A DNA stretch of 64,000 bases from Mycoplasmatota bacterium (GTDB lineage Bacteria; Bacillota_I; Bacilli_A; MAG-NZ): positions 581,001-645,000 of the forward strand of contig CP074575.1 in assembly GCA_018394315.1 (NCBI GenBank). Reading direction: 5' to 3'. Of this stretch, positions 1 to 7,146 are shown in pieces; positions within the stretch are counted from its first letter, which is position 1; each line of letters starts with the position of its first letter. Below the pieces are notes generated by a model, which worked only from the letters and a program-made list of their open reading frames with translations, had not been told where the DNA came from and ran no database searches. A program made the translations under genes and the position numbers.

Positions 1-176
1 ATAGAAACTCTCCTATATAAATCATAACTCTCAGTATCAAAATTTGATATATCATCAAAATTGGTATACTCTCTCCACATAGACTTTCCACCAGTAAATA
101 ATGAGGGACACAGTAAAAAAATAATAGTTGTTAAAGTAAGTAAAATTCCTAAACCTAAAAGTAATACTTTTTTCAT
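1..176 (-). CDS. Partial exported protein, N-terminal end only
   Basis: The reading frame begins with an ATG at the complement of 174-176 behind a good ribosome binding site (AAGGAGAG, 7 bases upstream) and runs off the left edge, giving about 58 residues. The N terminus is MKK followed by a hydrophobic stretch to about residue 26 (signal peptide or membrane anchor), then a polar, Asp/Tyr-rich segment. No lipobox Cys is obvious, although a Cys occurs near residue 24. The family cannot be named from this fragment. It fits the surrounding run of small exported or membrane proteins. Confidence 0.65.
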   Translation of the reverse strand, partial: MKKVLLLGLGILLTLTTIIFLLCPSLFTGGKSMWREYTNFDDISNFDTESYDLYRRVS

Positions 177-223
177 GTACTCACTCTCCTTAATGACATT
201 CTTGAAATAGTATACCATAAGTA

Positions 224-276
224 GATAAAAACACCTATCAAAAGGTGCCTGATTGACATACGGATTTTCAATCCTA
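224..276 (-). repeat. Hairpin-plus-box unit A; hairpin also a terminator
   Basis: On the minus strand, downstream of the gene at 295-639, comes first the box at 258-276 (plus-strand reading ATACGGATTTTCAATCCTAT) and then a hairpin CACCT/AGGTG (232-247) followed by five T. The hairpin with its T run is a plausible rho-independent terminator. The box itself is an imperfect inverted repeat (ATA-GGATT-TTC-AATCC-TAT). Related units occur at 684-743, 1463-1521, 1903-1953, 2838-2886, 4345-4414 and 58827-58872. Confidence 0.6.
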
Positions 277-294
277 TTACTATTCTTACTTAGT

Positions 295-639
295 TTACTC
301 CTTCAATTTTTTTTTTAGCAAGGTAAGAAAGATTATTACTGCCGGTGCTATACTGAAGATTATTCTATAATCAAGGATATTAAAATAGAAAAGTACAGCA
401 GAAAGAACAATTAATGATATTTCTAACCTTTGTTGAAGAATCTCAAATTTAAGTCTATTAACGCTCATACTATCTAGTTGTTCTGTTTTCCAATAGCCTT
501 TTTTATATATAAAAAATATCCAACTTACAATTAAAAACATTATAGTGAATGATCCTAATTTAGGTGCATTTAATATAATAATAATTGAAACTATATTAAG
601 GAAAATAAAATCCAATATCCTAACAACTTTCTCATTCAT
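295..639 (-). CDS. Small multi-span membrane protein, unknown
   Basis: 114 residues starting MNEKVVR. I chose this ATG over one 18 codons upstream because AGGGGGTGA lies at the right distance. Four hydrophobic segments are visible (about 8-25, 29-45, 72-88, 92-107), with a polar Lys/Arg/Glu-rich loop between the second and third and a Lys-rich C-terminal tail. No motif of a known family is recognisable. It lies in a run of short minus-strand membrane-protein genes separated by hairpin-plus-box repeats, which suggests separate transcription rather than one operon. Confidence 0.6.
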   Translation of the reverse strand: MNEKVVRILDFIFLNIVSIIIILNAPKLGSFTIMFLIVSWIFFIYKKGYWKTEQLDSMSVNRLKFEILQQRLEISLIVLSAVLFYFNILDYRIIFSIAPAVIIFLTLLKKKLKE

Positions 640-683
640 AATGTTCACCCCCTGTATTCTATTAACAGTAAACATATTCAAAG

Positions 684-743
684 AATAACACATATAAAGG
701 TGTTATTGTCATAATTCTAGAGACACACGGTTTTTTAATCCTA
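684..743. repeat. Hairpin-plus-box unit B
   Basis: A perfect 8-bp stem, AATAACAC (684-691) with GTGTTATT (700-707), is followed 17 bases later by the box ACACGGTTTTTTAATCCTA (724-743), a variant of the recurring motif. It lies downstream of the minus-strand gene at 768-1052. On that strand the order is gene, box, hairpin, so the hairpin may end that transcript, although the T run after it is weak. Confidence 0.55.
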
Positions 744-767
744 ATCGCAATAACCACTTTTATCCTA

Positions 768-1052
768 TTAATCTTTGTTCCACAAAGTCAATCTAATAGA
801 AATAAGTAAATAGACACCTATAATAGTAAATACATGTTTTATCCACGCAGATAGTAAGCCAGTAGTTGAAACTAGTAAACCATAGACTAGTACATCACTC
901 ATATGACCTATTGATAACAATCCTTCTACAATAAAAGAAATAAAAAGCACTAGGTAGATAATGTTAATTAACCAAAAATAAATCCAGATTAACTTTATTA
1001 ATTTATGATTTGATTCTAAGAAACTAAAAAAATTTTCTCTTGCTCTTTCCAT
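768..1052 (-). CDS. Two-helix membrane protein, paralogue 1 of 3
   Basis: 94 residues from an ATG preceded by GAGGAGG, starting MERARENFF. The pattern is ESNxKLxKLxWIYF in the N-terminal third, a hydrophobic segment at about 21-41, a variable middle, and a strongly conserved end, LSAWIKHVFTIIGVYLLISI, followed by Arg. The same two blocks recur in the proteins at 1134-1409 and 1597-1896, so this is a local tandem family. Two membrane helices are likely with the Lys/Arg tail in the cytosol. The function is unknown. Confidence 0.65.
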   Translation of the reverse strand: MERARENFFSFLESNHKLIKLIWIYFWLINIIYLVLFISFIVEGLLSIGHMSDVLVYGLLVSTTGLLSAWIKHVFTIIGVYLLISIRLTLWNKD

Positions 1053-1133
1053 AGAATACCTCCTCAATAAATAAAACAAATAATTATTAAAACATAGTTC
1101 GTCAATCCTAATTAGCAATAAAATTTTTTTTTA

Positions 1134-1409
1134 TTAATCTTTGTTCTTTAAATTGATTCTAATAGATATTAGTAAATAAACACCTATGATAGTTAACATA
1201 TGCTTTATCCATGCCGATAAAAAAGCTAGTATTGAATGTGCTAATTGATGACCTAAAAGAGAATCCCAAGATGAAAATCTTGCGATAAAAGAAAGAACAA
1301 AAAGTGCTAAGTATATAATAGTAATTACCAAGAAATAAATCCATACTAGTTTCAACAATTTTTCATTTGATTCCACCACGCTAAATATATACTCCTTTAC
1401 TCTTTTCAC
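1134..1409 (-). CDS. Two-helix membrane protein, paralogue 2 of 3
   Basis: 91 residues starting at GTG (MKRVKEY) behind GGGAGTGA. It shares ESNEKLLKLVWIYF and LSAWIKHMLTIIGVYLLISI with its neighbour at 768-1052, while the connecting loop (residues about 42-60) differs, as expected for diverged duplicates. The gap to the next gene holds only a degraded box copy near 1098-1113 and no convincing terminator, so read-through between the two is possible. The function is unknown. Confidence 0.65.
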   Translation of the reverse strand: MKRVKEYIFSVVESNEKLLKLVWIYFLVITIIYLALFVLSFIARFSSWDSLLGHQLAHSILAFLSAWIKHMLTIIGVYLLISIRINLKNKD

Positions 1410-1462
1410 AAAATCACTCCCATAAATTAAGCATTCTATAAACAGTATATCATATGAAAATC

Positions 1463-1521
1463 ATAACACCTATATAAGGTGTTATTCTATTATCTAACGA
1501 TACACGGCTTTTCAATCCTTA
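1463..1521. repeat. Hairpin-plus-box unit D
   Basis: The stem ATAACACC (1463-1470) with GGTGTTAT (1478-1485) is followed by the box ACACGGCTTTTCAATCCTTA (1502-1521). It lies between the divergent genes at 1409 (minus) and 1597 (plus), so it is upstream of both and cannot be a simple gene-end terminator for either. The box is flanked by TAAC and GTTA, which could extend its inverted repeat. Confidence 0.55.
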
Positions 1522-1596
1522 GTTATCTATACTTTGACTACTCCAAGTTCAAATGATACTATTAGAATATATATGTAAACAGAAGGGAGTTAATAA

Positions 1597-1896
1597 ATGA
1601 TGAAGTATATAATCAAGATACTTGAATCAAATGAAATTATGAAAAAAGTATTATTGTTCTATGTATTGCTTTTTCTAATGTTTTCAGCTTGGTATATTAT
1701 ACATCATTTCAGAGAATACCAAATTGTAATAGAACAAATAAATTCAAGTCCTTATAATAGTTCTCTGAGTAACCTTAATTATCATTACAAATACGATATC
1801 ATTTTGCCTCACATTAAAACATGGATATTAAATATCTTTGGTATTATAGTTGTTTACTTACTTATATCAATTAGGGAAAAGCTTAAAACAATATAA
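1597..1896 (+). CDS. Two-helix membrane protein, paralogue 3 of 3
   Basis: 99 residues behind GAAGGGAG. It is a more distant member of the same local family: LESNEIMKKVLLFY near the N terminus and the closing block WILNIFGIIVVYLLISIREK, matching WIKHxxTIIGVYLLISIR of the two minus-strand paralogues. A longer polar loop with several Tyr and Asn (about 45-72) separates the two hydrophobic segments. It lies on the opposite strand from its paralogues, so the family was spread by duplication with inversion or by insertion of separate units. The role is unknown. Confidence 0.65.
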   Translation: MMKYIIKILESNEIMKKVLLFYVLLFLMFSAWYIIHHFREYQIVIEQINSSPYNSSLSNLNYHYKYDIILPHIKTWILNIFGIIVVYLLISIREKLKTI

Positions 1897-1902
1897 ATTA
1901 GA

Positions 1903-1953
1903 AATCTCCTTTGTACAGGAGATTTTTTATTAACACACGGATTTTCAATCCCA
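1903..1953 (+). repeat. Hairpin-plus-box unit E; terminator of upstream gene
   Basis: The stem AATCTCCT (1903-1910) with AGGAGATT (1917-1924) runs into six T and is a good rho-independent terminator for the plus-strand gene ending at 1896. The box ACACACGGATTTTCAATCCCAT follows at 1933-1953, again flanked by TAAC and GTTA. Confidence 0.65.
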
Positions 1954-2216
1954 TGTTAGGAATAAAAACTTCAAATCTGTGTATAAAATATTTCAGGTGT
2001 TGAGGTGATGCATATGTATAAAAAAAGGACAAGTGTTCAAGAAGAACATCTAGTCCATCAGTAAAGAAATTTAGATGATTAAACAGTTATTTTATATTTC
2101 TAAAATATTATTTCTCAAAGAAACTTTCATATCCATAATCTAAATTAATAATCTTAACTTATATTATTACAACAGAACCAAGAAAAGTTGGTTCATACCA
2201 TTTTCGTTATCCTTTC
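1954..2216. other. Intergenic stretch with a tiny frame and a terminator
   Basis: No ordinary gene is visible. A 16-codon frame (2014-2064, plus, MYKKRTSVQEEHLVHQ) follows a good GAGGTG site and may be the start of a lost gene or a small peptide. At 2174-2195 GAACCAA/TTGGTTC forms a hairpin on the minus strand just past the gene ending at 2217, with only a weak T run, and may be its terminator. Confidence 0.4.
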
Positions 2217-2735
2217 TTATTCTTTACATCTCTCTGTTTCATAACTAAAGCCACGAGTTACTTCAGTTGTTACGCTTCTTAAAATCAATGATAGTAGCTC
2301 CTCATCATAGCTTTCAATAACAAATGATTCAGGAGAAGTTGAAACCATATGAATAGAATCATGTTCGACATTAAAATATACATAAACTCTTCTTAGACTA
2401 GAATTATATATAACATCCACTCTTATATCATATGGATTATATCCAATACGTTTTACAATTGAATTATCAAAATCTACAATGAGTGATTCTAAGAAATCCT
2501 CTACAATTCCTTTAAGTTCATAATTATATAAATTTGGATCATCAATATCTTCATTCGGTGAAACACATTCATTCATTATTACTGATTTTGAAACTTCGGG
2601 GTAATCTATAGTTACTGCAAGTATTTCCATACTCGAAAGATCTTTTATTGGATTATTGTCGTTTGAGTTTGCTTTGTACCCAATATAGACAAGTATCAAA
2701 ATTAACAATAAAGAAATCTTTAAGTTTTTTTTCAT
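2217..2735 (-). CDS. Exported or membrane-anchored protein, unknown
   Basis: 172 residues starting MKKNLKISLLLILI. A GTG four codons upstream overlaps the ribosome binding site (AGGTGAGGA), so the ATG is preferred. A single N-terminal hydrophobic segment (about 5-21) lacks a lipobox and is followed by an acidic extracytoplasmic domain with conserved-looking hydrophobic strands and two Cys (about residue 59 and near the end). No recognisable family. A -10 box TATAAT lies on the minus strand at about 2779-2784. It resembles the plus-strand neighbour at 3159 only in general design: an anchor plus a small extracytoplasmic domain. Confidence 0.6.
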   Translation of the reverse strand: MKKNLKISLLLILILVYIGYKANSNDNNPIKDLSSMEILAVTIDYPEVSKSVIMNECVSPNEDIDDPNLYNYELKGIVEDFLESLIVDFDNSIVKRIGYNPYDIRVDVIYNSSLRRVYVYFNVEHDSIHMVSTSPESFVIESYDEELLSLILRSVTTEVTRGFSYETERCKE

Positions 2736-3158
2736 TATAGTCCTCACCTTTATAAAAGTTTATCCCCTTATGTGTCATTATAGCATAAAATAGTATTTAA
2801 CTTGATTAAATCTATGATAAAGTAAAGGAAGAAAAAATTCACTGTAAATACAGTGAACTATATGTATAACGGATTTTCAATCCTATGCATTGCTACTAAT
2901 ATGAAAAAAATGTAGTAGTCATTATGATGCTATTTTAAGTCTTTTTCCTTACAAAGCTAAAGAACACAGAAACTTAGGAGTGAACAACTTACTAAACACT
3001 TTTAACAGTAAAAGAAAAAGACCTCCTACACTAAACAGAAGAAGATGAGAAATCTACATTACATTAGTTTATACATAAAAATTCGACAAGAGAAATTCAA
3101 CTTAACTGCTACGATAAAGGAAACCTTAGTAGTGGACAAAATTAGAAGGAGTATATAA
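2736..3158. other. Intergenic stretch with unit F and an inverted repeat
   Basis: No coding frame is supported. It contains the hairpin TTCACTGT/ACAGTGAA (2838-2857) plus the box ATAACGGATTTTCAATCCTAT (2866-2886), which is unit F, located upstream of both flanking divergent genes. It also contains an imperfect inverted repeat, AGTCTTTTTCCTTAC at 2938-2952 against GTAAAAGAAAAAGAC at 3008-3022. No transposase remnant was seen between or around the arms. Confidence 0.5.
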
Positions 3159-3608
3159 ATGAGAAAATTCTTTATAATCGTTGTTGTAGGAGGAATCACT
3201 TTATATTTATTTTCTTATCTTATTTTTACTAATTATAATATATCAAATGATAATATACCTAAAAGAATTCCGTTTGAAGATGTAGAGAAAATTACTATAG
3301 TAGATTATTATGCTTACTCCAACGGTACACGAATTTATAGAGTAGAACCATCGCAAACAGATGAACTGATAAAATATCTCAAGAAACTAAAATACCCTCT
3401 TTCGTATGTGGAAGCAGGTACAGCAATAATAAGTCGGTTCCAAGTAAGATTAGATATTGGAGAAAAACATGATATACTTTTCGATCCTGTTTCAGGATTC
3501 ATACAATATCGAAATAAAAACTTGGAAGGGAAAAATTTTTACTATGCTAATTTTGATAGAGAAAAATACGATCTGCTAATTAAGGAGATTATAAATAAGG
3601 TGGAATAA
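3159..3608 (+). CDS. Membrane-anchored small extracytoplasmic protein
   Basis: 149 residues behind AGAAGGAG. One N-terminal hydrophobic segment (about 4-24) acts as signal anchor, followed by about 120 residues of mixed strands and helices containing QTDELIKYLKKL and a GEKHDILFDPVSGFIQY stretch. No Cys pair or catalytic signature is visible. Composition matches other anchored small domains in Bacillota genomes, but I do not recognise the family. It stands alone, with the next gene convergent. Confidence 0.6.
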   Translation: MRKFFIIVVVGGITLYLFSYLIFTNYNISNDNIPKRIPFEDVEKITIVDYYAYSNGTRIYRVEPSQTDELIKYLKKLKYPLSYVEAGTAIISRFQVRLDIGEKHDILFDPVSGFIQYRNKNLEGKNFYYANFDREKYDLLIKEIINKVE

Positions 3609-3695
3609 AATGAAAAGAATGTTTTAATGATATTTACACTTCTTACATTCACCCCTCATTATTATGCATCGGGATAGTACTAAAACATTTTACAA

Positions 3696-4253
3696 CTATT
3701 TTAAGTTAAAATACTTCTTAATTCGTCTTGCTGTATCTATTGCTGATAAATTTGAATTGTCAATTCTAATATAATTTTGATAAGGGATCTCTTTTTCGTT
3801 GGACACAAGTCTATACTTATTCATTGAACTTATCAATTCTTTACTAGACCATTCAGTATTCCTTTTGGTCCATTTTTTATTTAATCGATTATCAGTAATA
3901 TTTCTTGCAAGTCTAGTCTCAACGTCCGCGTTAAGCTCAACAAAATGAATCTTGTGATTTTCAAAAATAGCACATATATGCTTAATATAATCCCAGTCTG
4001 ATTTCATGTCGAATGCCCAAACAAATGTAAATATCATTCCTTTTTGGTTGCTTTTGGACATTTTGATCATTATTTCGTCTCTAAATAGTCTTATTAATTC
4101 TTGAGCTTCCTTTGTTTCATAATCAAATATTTTAAGGACAAGATCAATCGTCATGTGATTATGAAATAATTTTAGTCCGGTTAGTTTACTTAACTCTTCT
4201 CCTACGGTCATTTTGCCTACCGCTTGAGGTCCAAATATTATTACCAAATCCAT
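3696..4253 (-). CDS. P-loop kinase-like NTPase
   Basis: 185 residues. The N terminus carries a Walker A motif, IIFGPQAVGKMT (about residues 5-16), directly after the first strand, as in shikimate/adenylate-kinase-like P-loop proteins of the AAA_33 type. HNHMTIDLV follows where the substrate-binding helix normally sits, and an Arg-rich lid-like stretch (ETRLARNITDNRLNKKW) lies near residues 110-125. The substrate cannot be deduced. The length fits single-domain small-molecule kinases. It is monocistronic between accessory genes. The fold assignment is fairly secure; the reaction is not. Confidence 0.7.
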   Translation of the reverse strand: MDLVIIFGPQAVGKMTVGEELSKLTGLKLFHNHMTIDLVLKIFDYETKEAQELIRLFRDEIMIKMSKSNQKGMIFTFVWAFDMKSDWDYIKHICAIFENHKIHFVELNADVETRLARNITDNRLNKKWTKRNTEWSSKELISSMNKYRLVSNEKEIPYQNYIRIDNSNLSAIDTARRIKKYFNLK

Positions 4254-4344
4254 CTCATCACATCCTTATTTAATCACAATTGTAATTGATTAAGAGGTTT
4301 ATGTCAATGAATCATAAGACAAACTAGCTTCACTTACTAAAGAA

Positions 4345-4414
4345 AACACCAATTTTCAAATTAGTGTCTTAATATACATTTTTTTCTTTTAGCAACATAA
4401 GATCTTTCAATCCG
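4345..4414 (-). repeat. Hairpin-plus-box unit G, degraded
   Basis: An imperfect stem around ACACCAATTT/AAATTAGTGT (4345-4367) is followed about 30 bases later by AAGATCTTTCAATCCGC (4399-4414), a diverged copy of the box, just past the 3' end of the minus-strand gene at 4423. Spacing is larger than in the other units. Confidence 0.4.
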
Positions 4415-4422
4415 CAAACAGA

Positions 4423-5154
4423 TTATTTATTATTAAGTATCTGTTGATAATCACTAACAATATCTTTAATGTTTTGACTTTGTCCTTCTAGTGGTTTATT
4501 AATATCGTAACCACTTAGCTCGACTGATTTATAACTATAATAGAAGTTACCATCCTGATTTCTCGGATCAGTATTTCTTTCAGCCTCTTCGCTATCTACA
4601 AACCCTCCCAAAAACAAGTATACTTCATCAACCAAAATTTCCTTATCCTCAAGACATAGATCTGATACGTATACACCTGGATATTCAACACTTCGAGGTA
4701 TTTGCAACTCATTACTTAGTTTAGAATCACCTAATAAATCATTAATAAATGTAATTGAATACCTATACTTATCTATCAGTGGGCTATGATCTTCATTAAG
4801 TATGCTAAATTCCCTAATTTCTTTTAATTCATCTACTCTAGCTATAAAAATATTTTCACTCCATCCAACAACTGCCACATTATCTTCAAGACTAAATGCG
4901 CAATCACCATGCAATCCTAATCCAACATATTTTAAATATAGTGGGGTTGCGTTAATATATAATCCGGTAGTTAAAATTGTCAGTAGAAGTATATATACAT
5001 ATTGTAAGCGAAATTTTTTTTTATGTAGTAGTGTATCTCCAAATGATTTTTGTTTCTTTATAATGTCGTTTTCAAGTTTAACTCTTCTATATGTTAGATA
5101 ACTCATTATAATTATAACAGTAATCAGTAAAATCAATAAATATTTAATAATCAT
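4423..5154 (-). CDS. Membrane protein paired with a LytTR regulator
   Basis: 243 residues with a first membrane segment at about 3-22, a basic cytosolic loop (23-49, many Lys), a second segment at about 50-68, then a 170-residue extracytoplasmic C-terminal part containing two Cys (GDCAFS and DLCLED) and a Tyr/Asp-rich end. No family is recognised. The start follows the stop of the LytTR gene by one base, so both are translated from one message. In known LytTR regulatory systems such a membrane partner holds the regulator inactive. Applying that role here is inference. Confidence 0.65.
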   Translation of the reverse strand: MIIKYLLILLITVIIIMSYLTYRRVKLENDIIKKQKSFGDTLLHKKKFRLQYVYILLLTILTTGLYINATPLYLKYVGLGLHGDCAFSLEDNVAVVGWSENIFIARVDELKEIREFSILNEDHSPLIDKYRYSITFINDLLGDSKLSNELQIPRSVEYPGVYVSDLCLEDKEILVDEVYLFLGGFVDSEEAERNTDPRNQDGNFYYSYKSVELSGYDINKPLEGQSQNIKDIVSDYQQILNNK

Positions 5155-5155
5155 T

Positions 5156-5488
5156 CTACTCTACCCCTTTTCTAATATATTTTTTAAACTGTTTAATGTA
5201 AGTTCTATTAACATATAAACTTATATCATTAACAACCTTCAATTTAATTCTAGAATTCCATTGTTGACTCACGCCTATTATCTTTGTAATGTTTATAATA
5301 TGTGATTTACTGATCTGTATAAATTTTGAGTCAGCAAGTGTTTTTTCAAGCTCGTATAGCTTAAAATCAGTTTTTAATTTTCCAAAAGAACCAACTAAAA
5401 AAACATCATTATTATCGGATTCAAAATATATGACATCATCTGCTTCAACTTCGTGTGATCCTCTATGTTTTTTACCTACAATGATCAT
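5156..5488 (-). CDS. Stand-alone LytTR-type DNA-binding regulator
   Basis: 110 residues made almost entirely of a LytTR domain: VEADDVIYFESDNNDVFL, FKLYELEKTLADSKFIQISKSHIINI and SRIKLKVVNDISLYVNRTYIKQFKKYI follow the beta-strand pattern of the family, including the S/K-HIIN motif. There is no receiver domain. The ATG (MIIVGKK) is chosen over an upstream GTG because GGGAGGA precedes it. It probably binds promoter direct repeats and is likely autoregulated. The membrane protein encoded immediately downstream is the presumed signal input. Confidence 0.8.
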   Translation of the reverse strand: MIIVGKKHRGSHEVEADDVIYFESDNNDVFLVGSFGKLKTDFKLYELEKTLADSKFIQISKSHIINITKIIGVSQQWNSRIKLKVVNDISLYVNRTYIKQFKKYIRKGVE

Positions 5489-5541
5489 AAAATTCCTCCC
5501 ACTCACTTACTTATAATTAACTGTAAATATTATTTTAAAAC

Positions 5542-5571
5542 ATTATATGTATCTTTGATGATTAATAACAA
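5542..5571 (-). promoter_or_regulatory. Promoter of the LytTR operon
   Basis: On the minus strand TTGTTA (5566-5571) and TATAAT (5542-5547) are separated by 18 bases, about 55 bases upstream of the LytTR start codon. The rest of the 290-base gap up to 5778 holds only a short TTTGATG/CATCAAA hairpin near 5620-5643. Confidence 0.5.
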
Positions 5572-5778
5572 TCTTATTAACTAACATTATTCTACTAATA
5601 CTAAAATAGAAATACTACTATTTGATGGTATCTTACATCAAAAATATTCTCCAAAGAAAGGAAGTAGATAAATATCTACTCCCTCTATATATTAATATTC
5701 ACATGTTTTAGGTCAAATAGACTCACAGGGATTAAAAACAAAAAGTCTATGATAAGTCTTTCGCTTCATTTACTCTTG

Positions 5779-6249
5779 TCAAGAGAGTATCGTTATTAAT
5801 CGAAAGATTTGAAACAAAAAGAAAGCAATTGATATTATAAGTATAGATTTTCTGACATTTTTCTTATTACTATTTATTTTAGGGATAATCAAATAAGCAA
5901 ACATAACAAAAGATGGTATTAATATAAGGAACAATAAGATATTAGTAACTGTAAAATTAACTGTATTTGAGACTTCTCCGAACTCTAATAGAAAGCGACA
6001 GCCCATTCCAATTGCTGTTGTAAATAGTGTTAATAAAAACACTTTAATATAACTTTTTTTTAACAAACCCGTAAAAATTAATGAAATAAATGAATAACCA
6101 ATAATGATTGTAAACATATATGAATAGTCATCGGGTTTCGTAAGTATTCTAAAGGGGAACATAAAAGTACCATTAAACACTAAATATACCAATGTTATAA
6201 ACCAAAATAATTTTTCTTTTTTTCTAATTGACTCATATAAATTATCCAT
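5779..6249 (-). CDS. Multi-span membrane protein, unknown
   Basis: 156 residues behind AAAGGAAG. Five hydrophobic segments are visible (about 14-32, 44-62, 68-86, 100-121, 135-154), with short polar loops and a Lys/Asn-rich loop before the last one. The proline-rich segment FPFRILTKPDD follows the first helix. No signature of a transporter or enzyme family is apparent. It has its own ribosome binding site and lies in a non-operonic accessory run. Confidence 0.6.
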   Translation of the reverse strand: MDNLYESIRKKEKLFWFITLVYLVFNGTFMFPFRILTKPDDYSYMFTIIIGYSFISLIFTGLLKKSYIKVFLLTLFTTAIGMGCRFLLEFGEVSNTVNFTVTNILLFLILIPSFVMFAYLIIPKINSNKKNVRKSILIISIAFFLFQIFRLITILS

Positions 6250-6462
6250 TATTATTTCTTCCTTTCACCGAATACAAATTGCTACTTATCGTTCATCCAG
6301 AAAATCAATTATTAAAACAAAGATTTTCAAACTGTCATTAGCGTTATTCTAGAAAACAACTATGACTAATTGTTAGATTTAAATGTCAGTAACTTTATAA
6401 TCACTAAAATATAAGTTTCAATTCTATTGATTAAAAAAACATCAGGTTATTTATCTAAAATA

Positions 6463-6594
6463 TTATGCTGGAATAACTATAAAAGTAGCAAAAGCAATGA
6501 ACAGTACACCAGACAAAATCACGAGTAACTTGCTTGTTTTATTTTGGTAACTGACTATTCCATGTATCAATTGAATTAATCCAATCCCTACTAA
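6463..6594 (-). pseudogene. C-terminal remnant of a membrane protein
   Basis: An open 43-codon frame without a start codon begins directly after the stop of the acetyltransferase gene. It reads LVGIGLIQLIHGIVSY, a short Lys/Ser-containing loop, and SKLLVILSGVLFIAFATF before a stop at 6463-6465. The alternation of Gly-rich helices looks like real coding sequence of a small helical membrane protein. An in-frame TAG immediately precedes it. I interpret it as the surviving 3' end of a deleted gene. The remaining gap 6250-6462 shows no gene. Confidence 0.45.
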
Positions 6595-6600
6595 CTATAT

Positions 6601-7056
6601 TTAATTGTATAAAACCTTAGAAACGAAGAATCCTGGAACTTTTACATCTCCATAATGTTGAAGAACTGGGCATAATCCGAAGCCCATTTTCTTCCATAAT
6701 TTTAGCATTGCTGTTTTATCTTTTGAAGACCAAGATCTAATTTGATAAATTGTTACATCTTTTTCGACTCGACTTATTGCTTCTTTAATTAATTGAGACG
6801 CAACTCCCTTAGTTCTGAATGGCTCAAGAACTTCAATGTTGTCAATGTAAGCCTCCACAGTATTTTCAAATGGTTCATCCATTTTTCTATAATATACTGA
6901 AATAATCCCCATCATTTCAGTATTTTTTTCTGCTATAATTGACCAGCCGTCAGAAATCCTAATCACTTCATCATTAACTTTGTCAGTCCAATTTGAATAG
7001 TTCATCCATTCTCTCTTAATTTCTTCATTCACTTCAATAAACTTGATGTCTTTCAT
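6601..7056 (-). CDS. GNAT-family N-acetyltransferase
   Basis: 151 residues. The acetyl-CoA binding motif is visible as IDNIEVLEPFRTKGVASQLI (about residues 70-89; R-T-K-G-V-A in place of the usual R-x-x-G-x-G/A), followed by a helix and a second strand ending in KLWKKMGFG, the typical motif B region. The substrate cannot be inferred. It resembles single-domain GNATs that act on small molecules or protein N termini. Monocistronic; the 3' end abuts a membrane-protein remnant. Confidence 0.75.
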   Translation of the reverse strand: MKDIKFIEVNEEIKREWMNYSNWTDKVNDEVIRISDGWSIIAEKNTEMMGIISVYYRKMDEPFENTVEAYIDNIEVLEPFRTKGVASQLIKEAISRVEKDVTIYQIRSWSSKDKTAMLKLWKKMGFGLCPVLQHYGDVKVPGFFVSKVLYN

Positions 7057-7146
7057 ATTTTCCTCGCTTTTTTGTTTTTTCTCAATAGTATTTATTAAAA
7101 AACAACTAAAATGTATATCTATTACACGTAGCTCAAATGTAATCTC

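Noticed and set aside
1463..1953. Boxes as integron attC sites (TAAC...GTTA flanks, cassettes of small genes)
   Set aside because: The core sites do not fit RYYYAAC/GTTRRRY at both ends, stems are too short for attC, and no integrase is in the window.
2938..3022. Inverted repeat as ends of an insertion sequence
   Set aside because: The arms are only 55 bases apart, A/T-rich and imperfect, with no transposase trace or target duplication.
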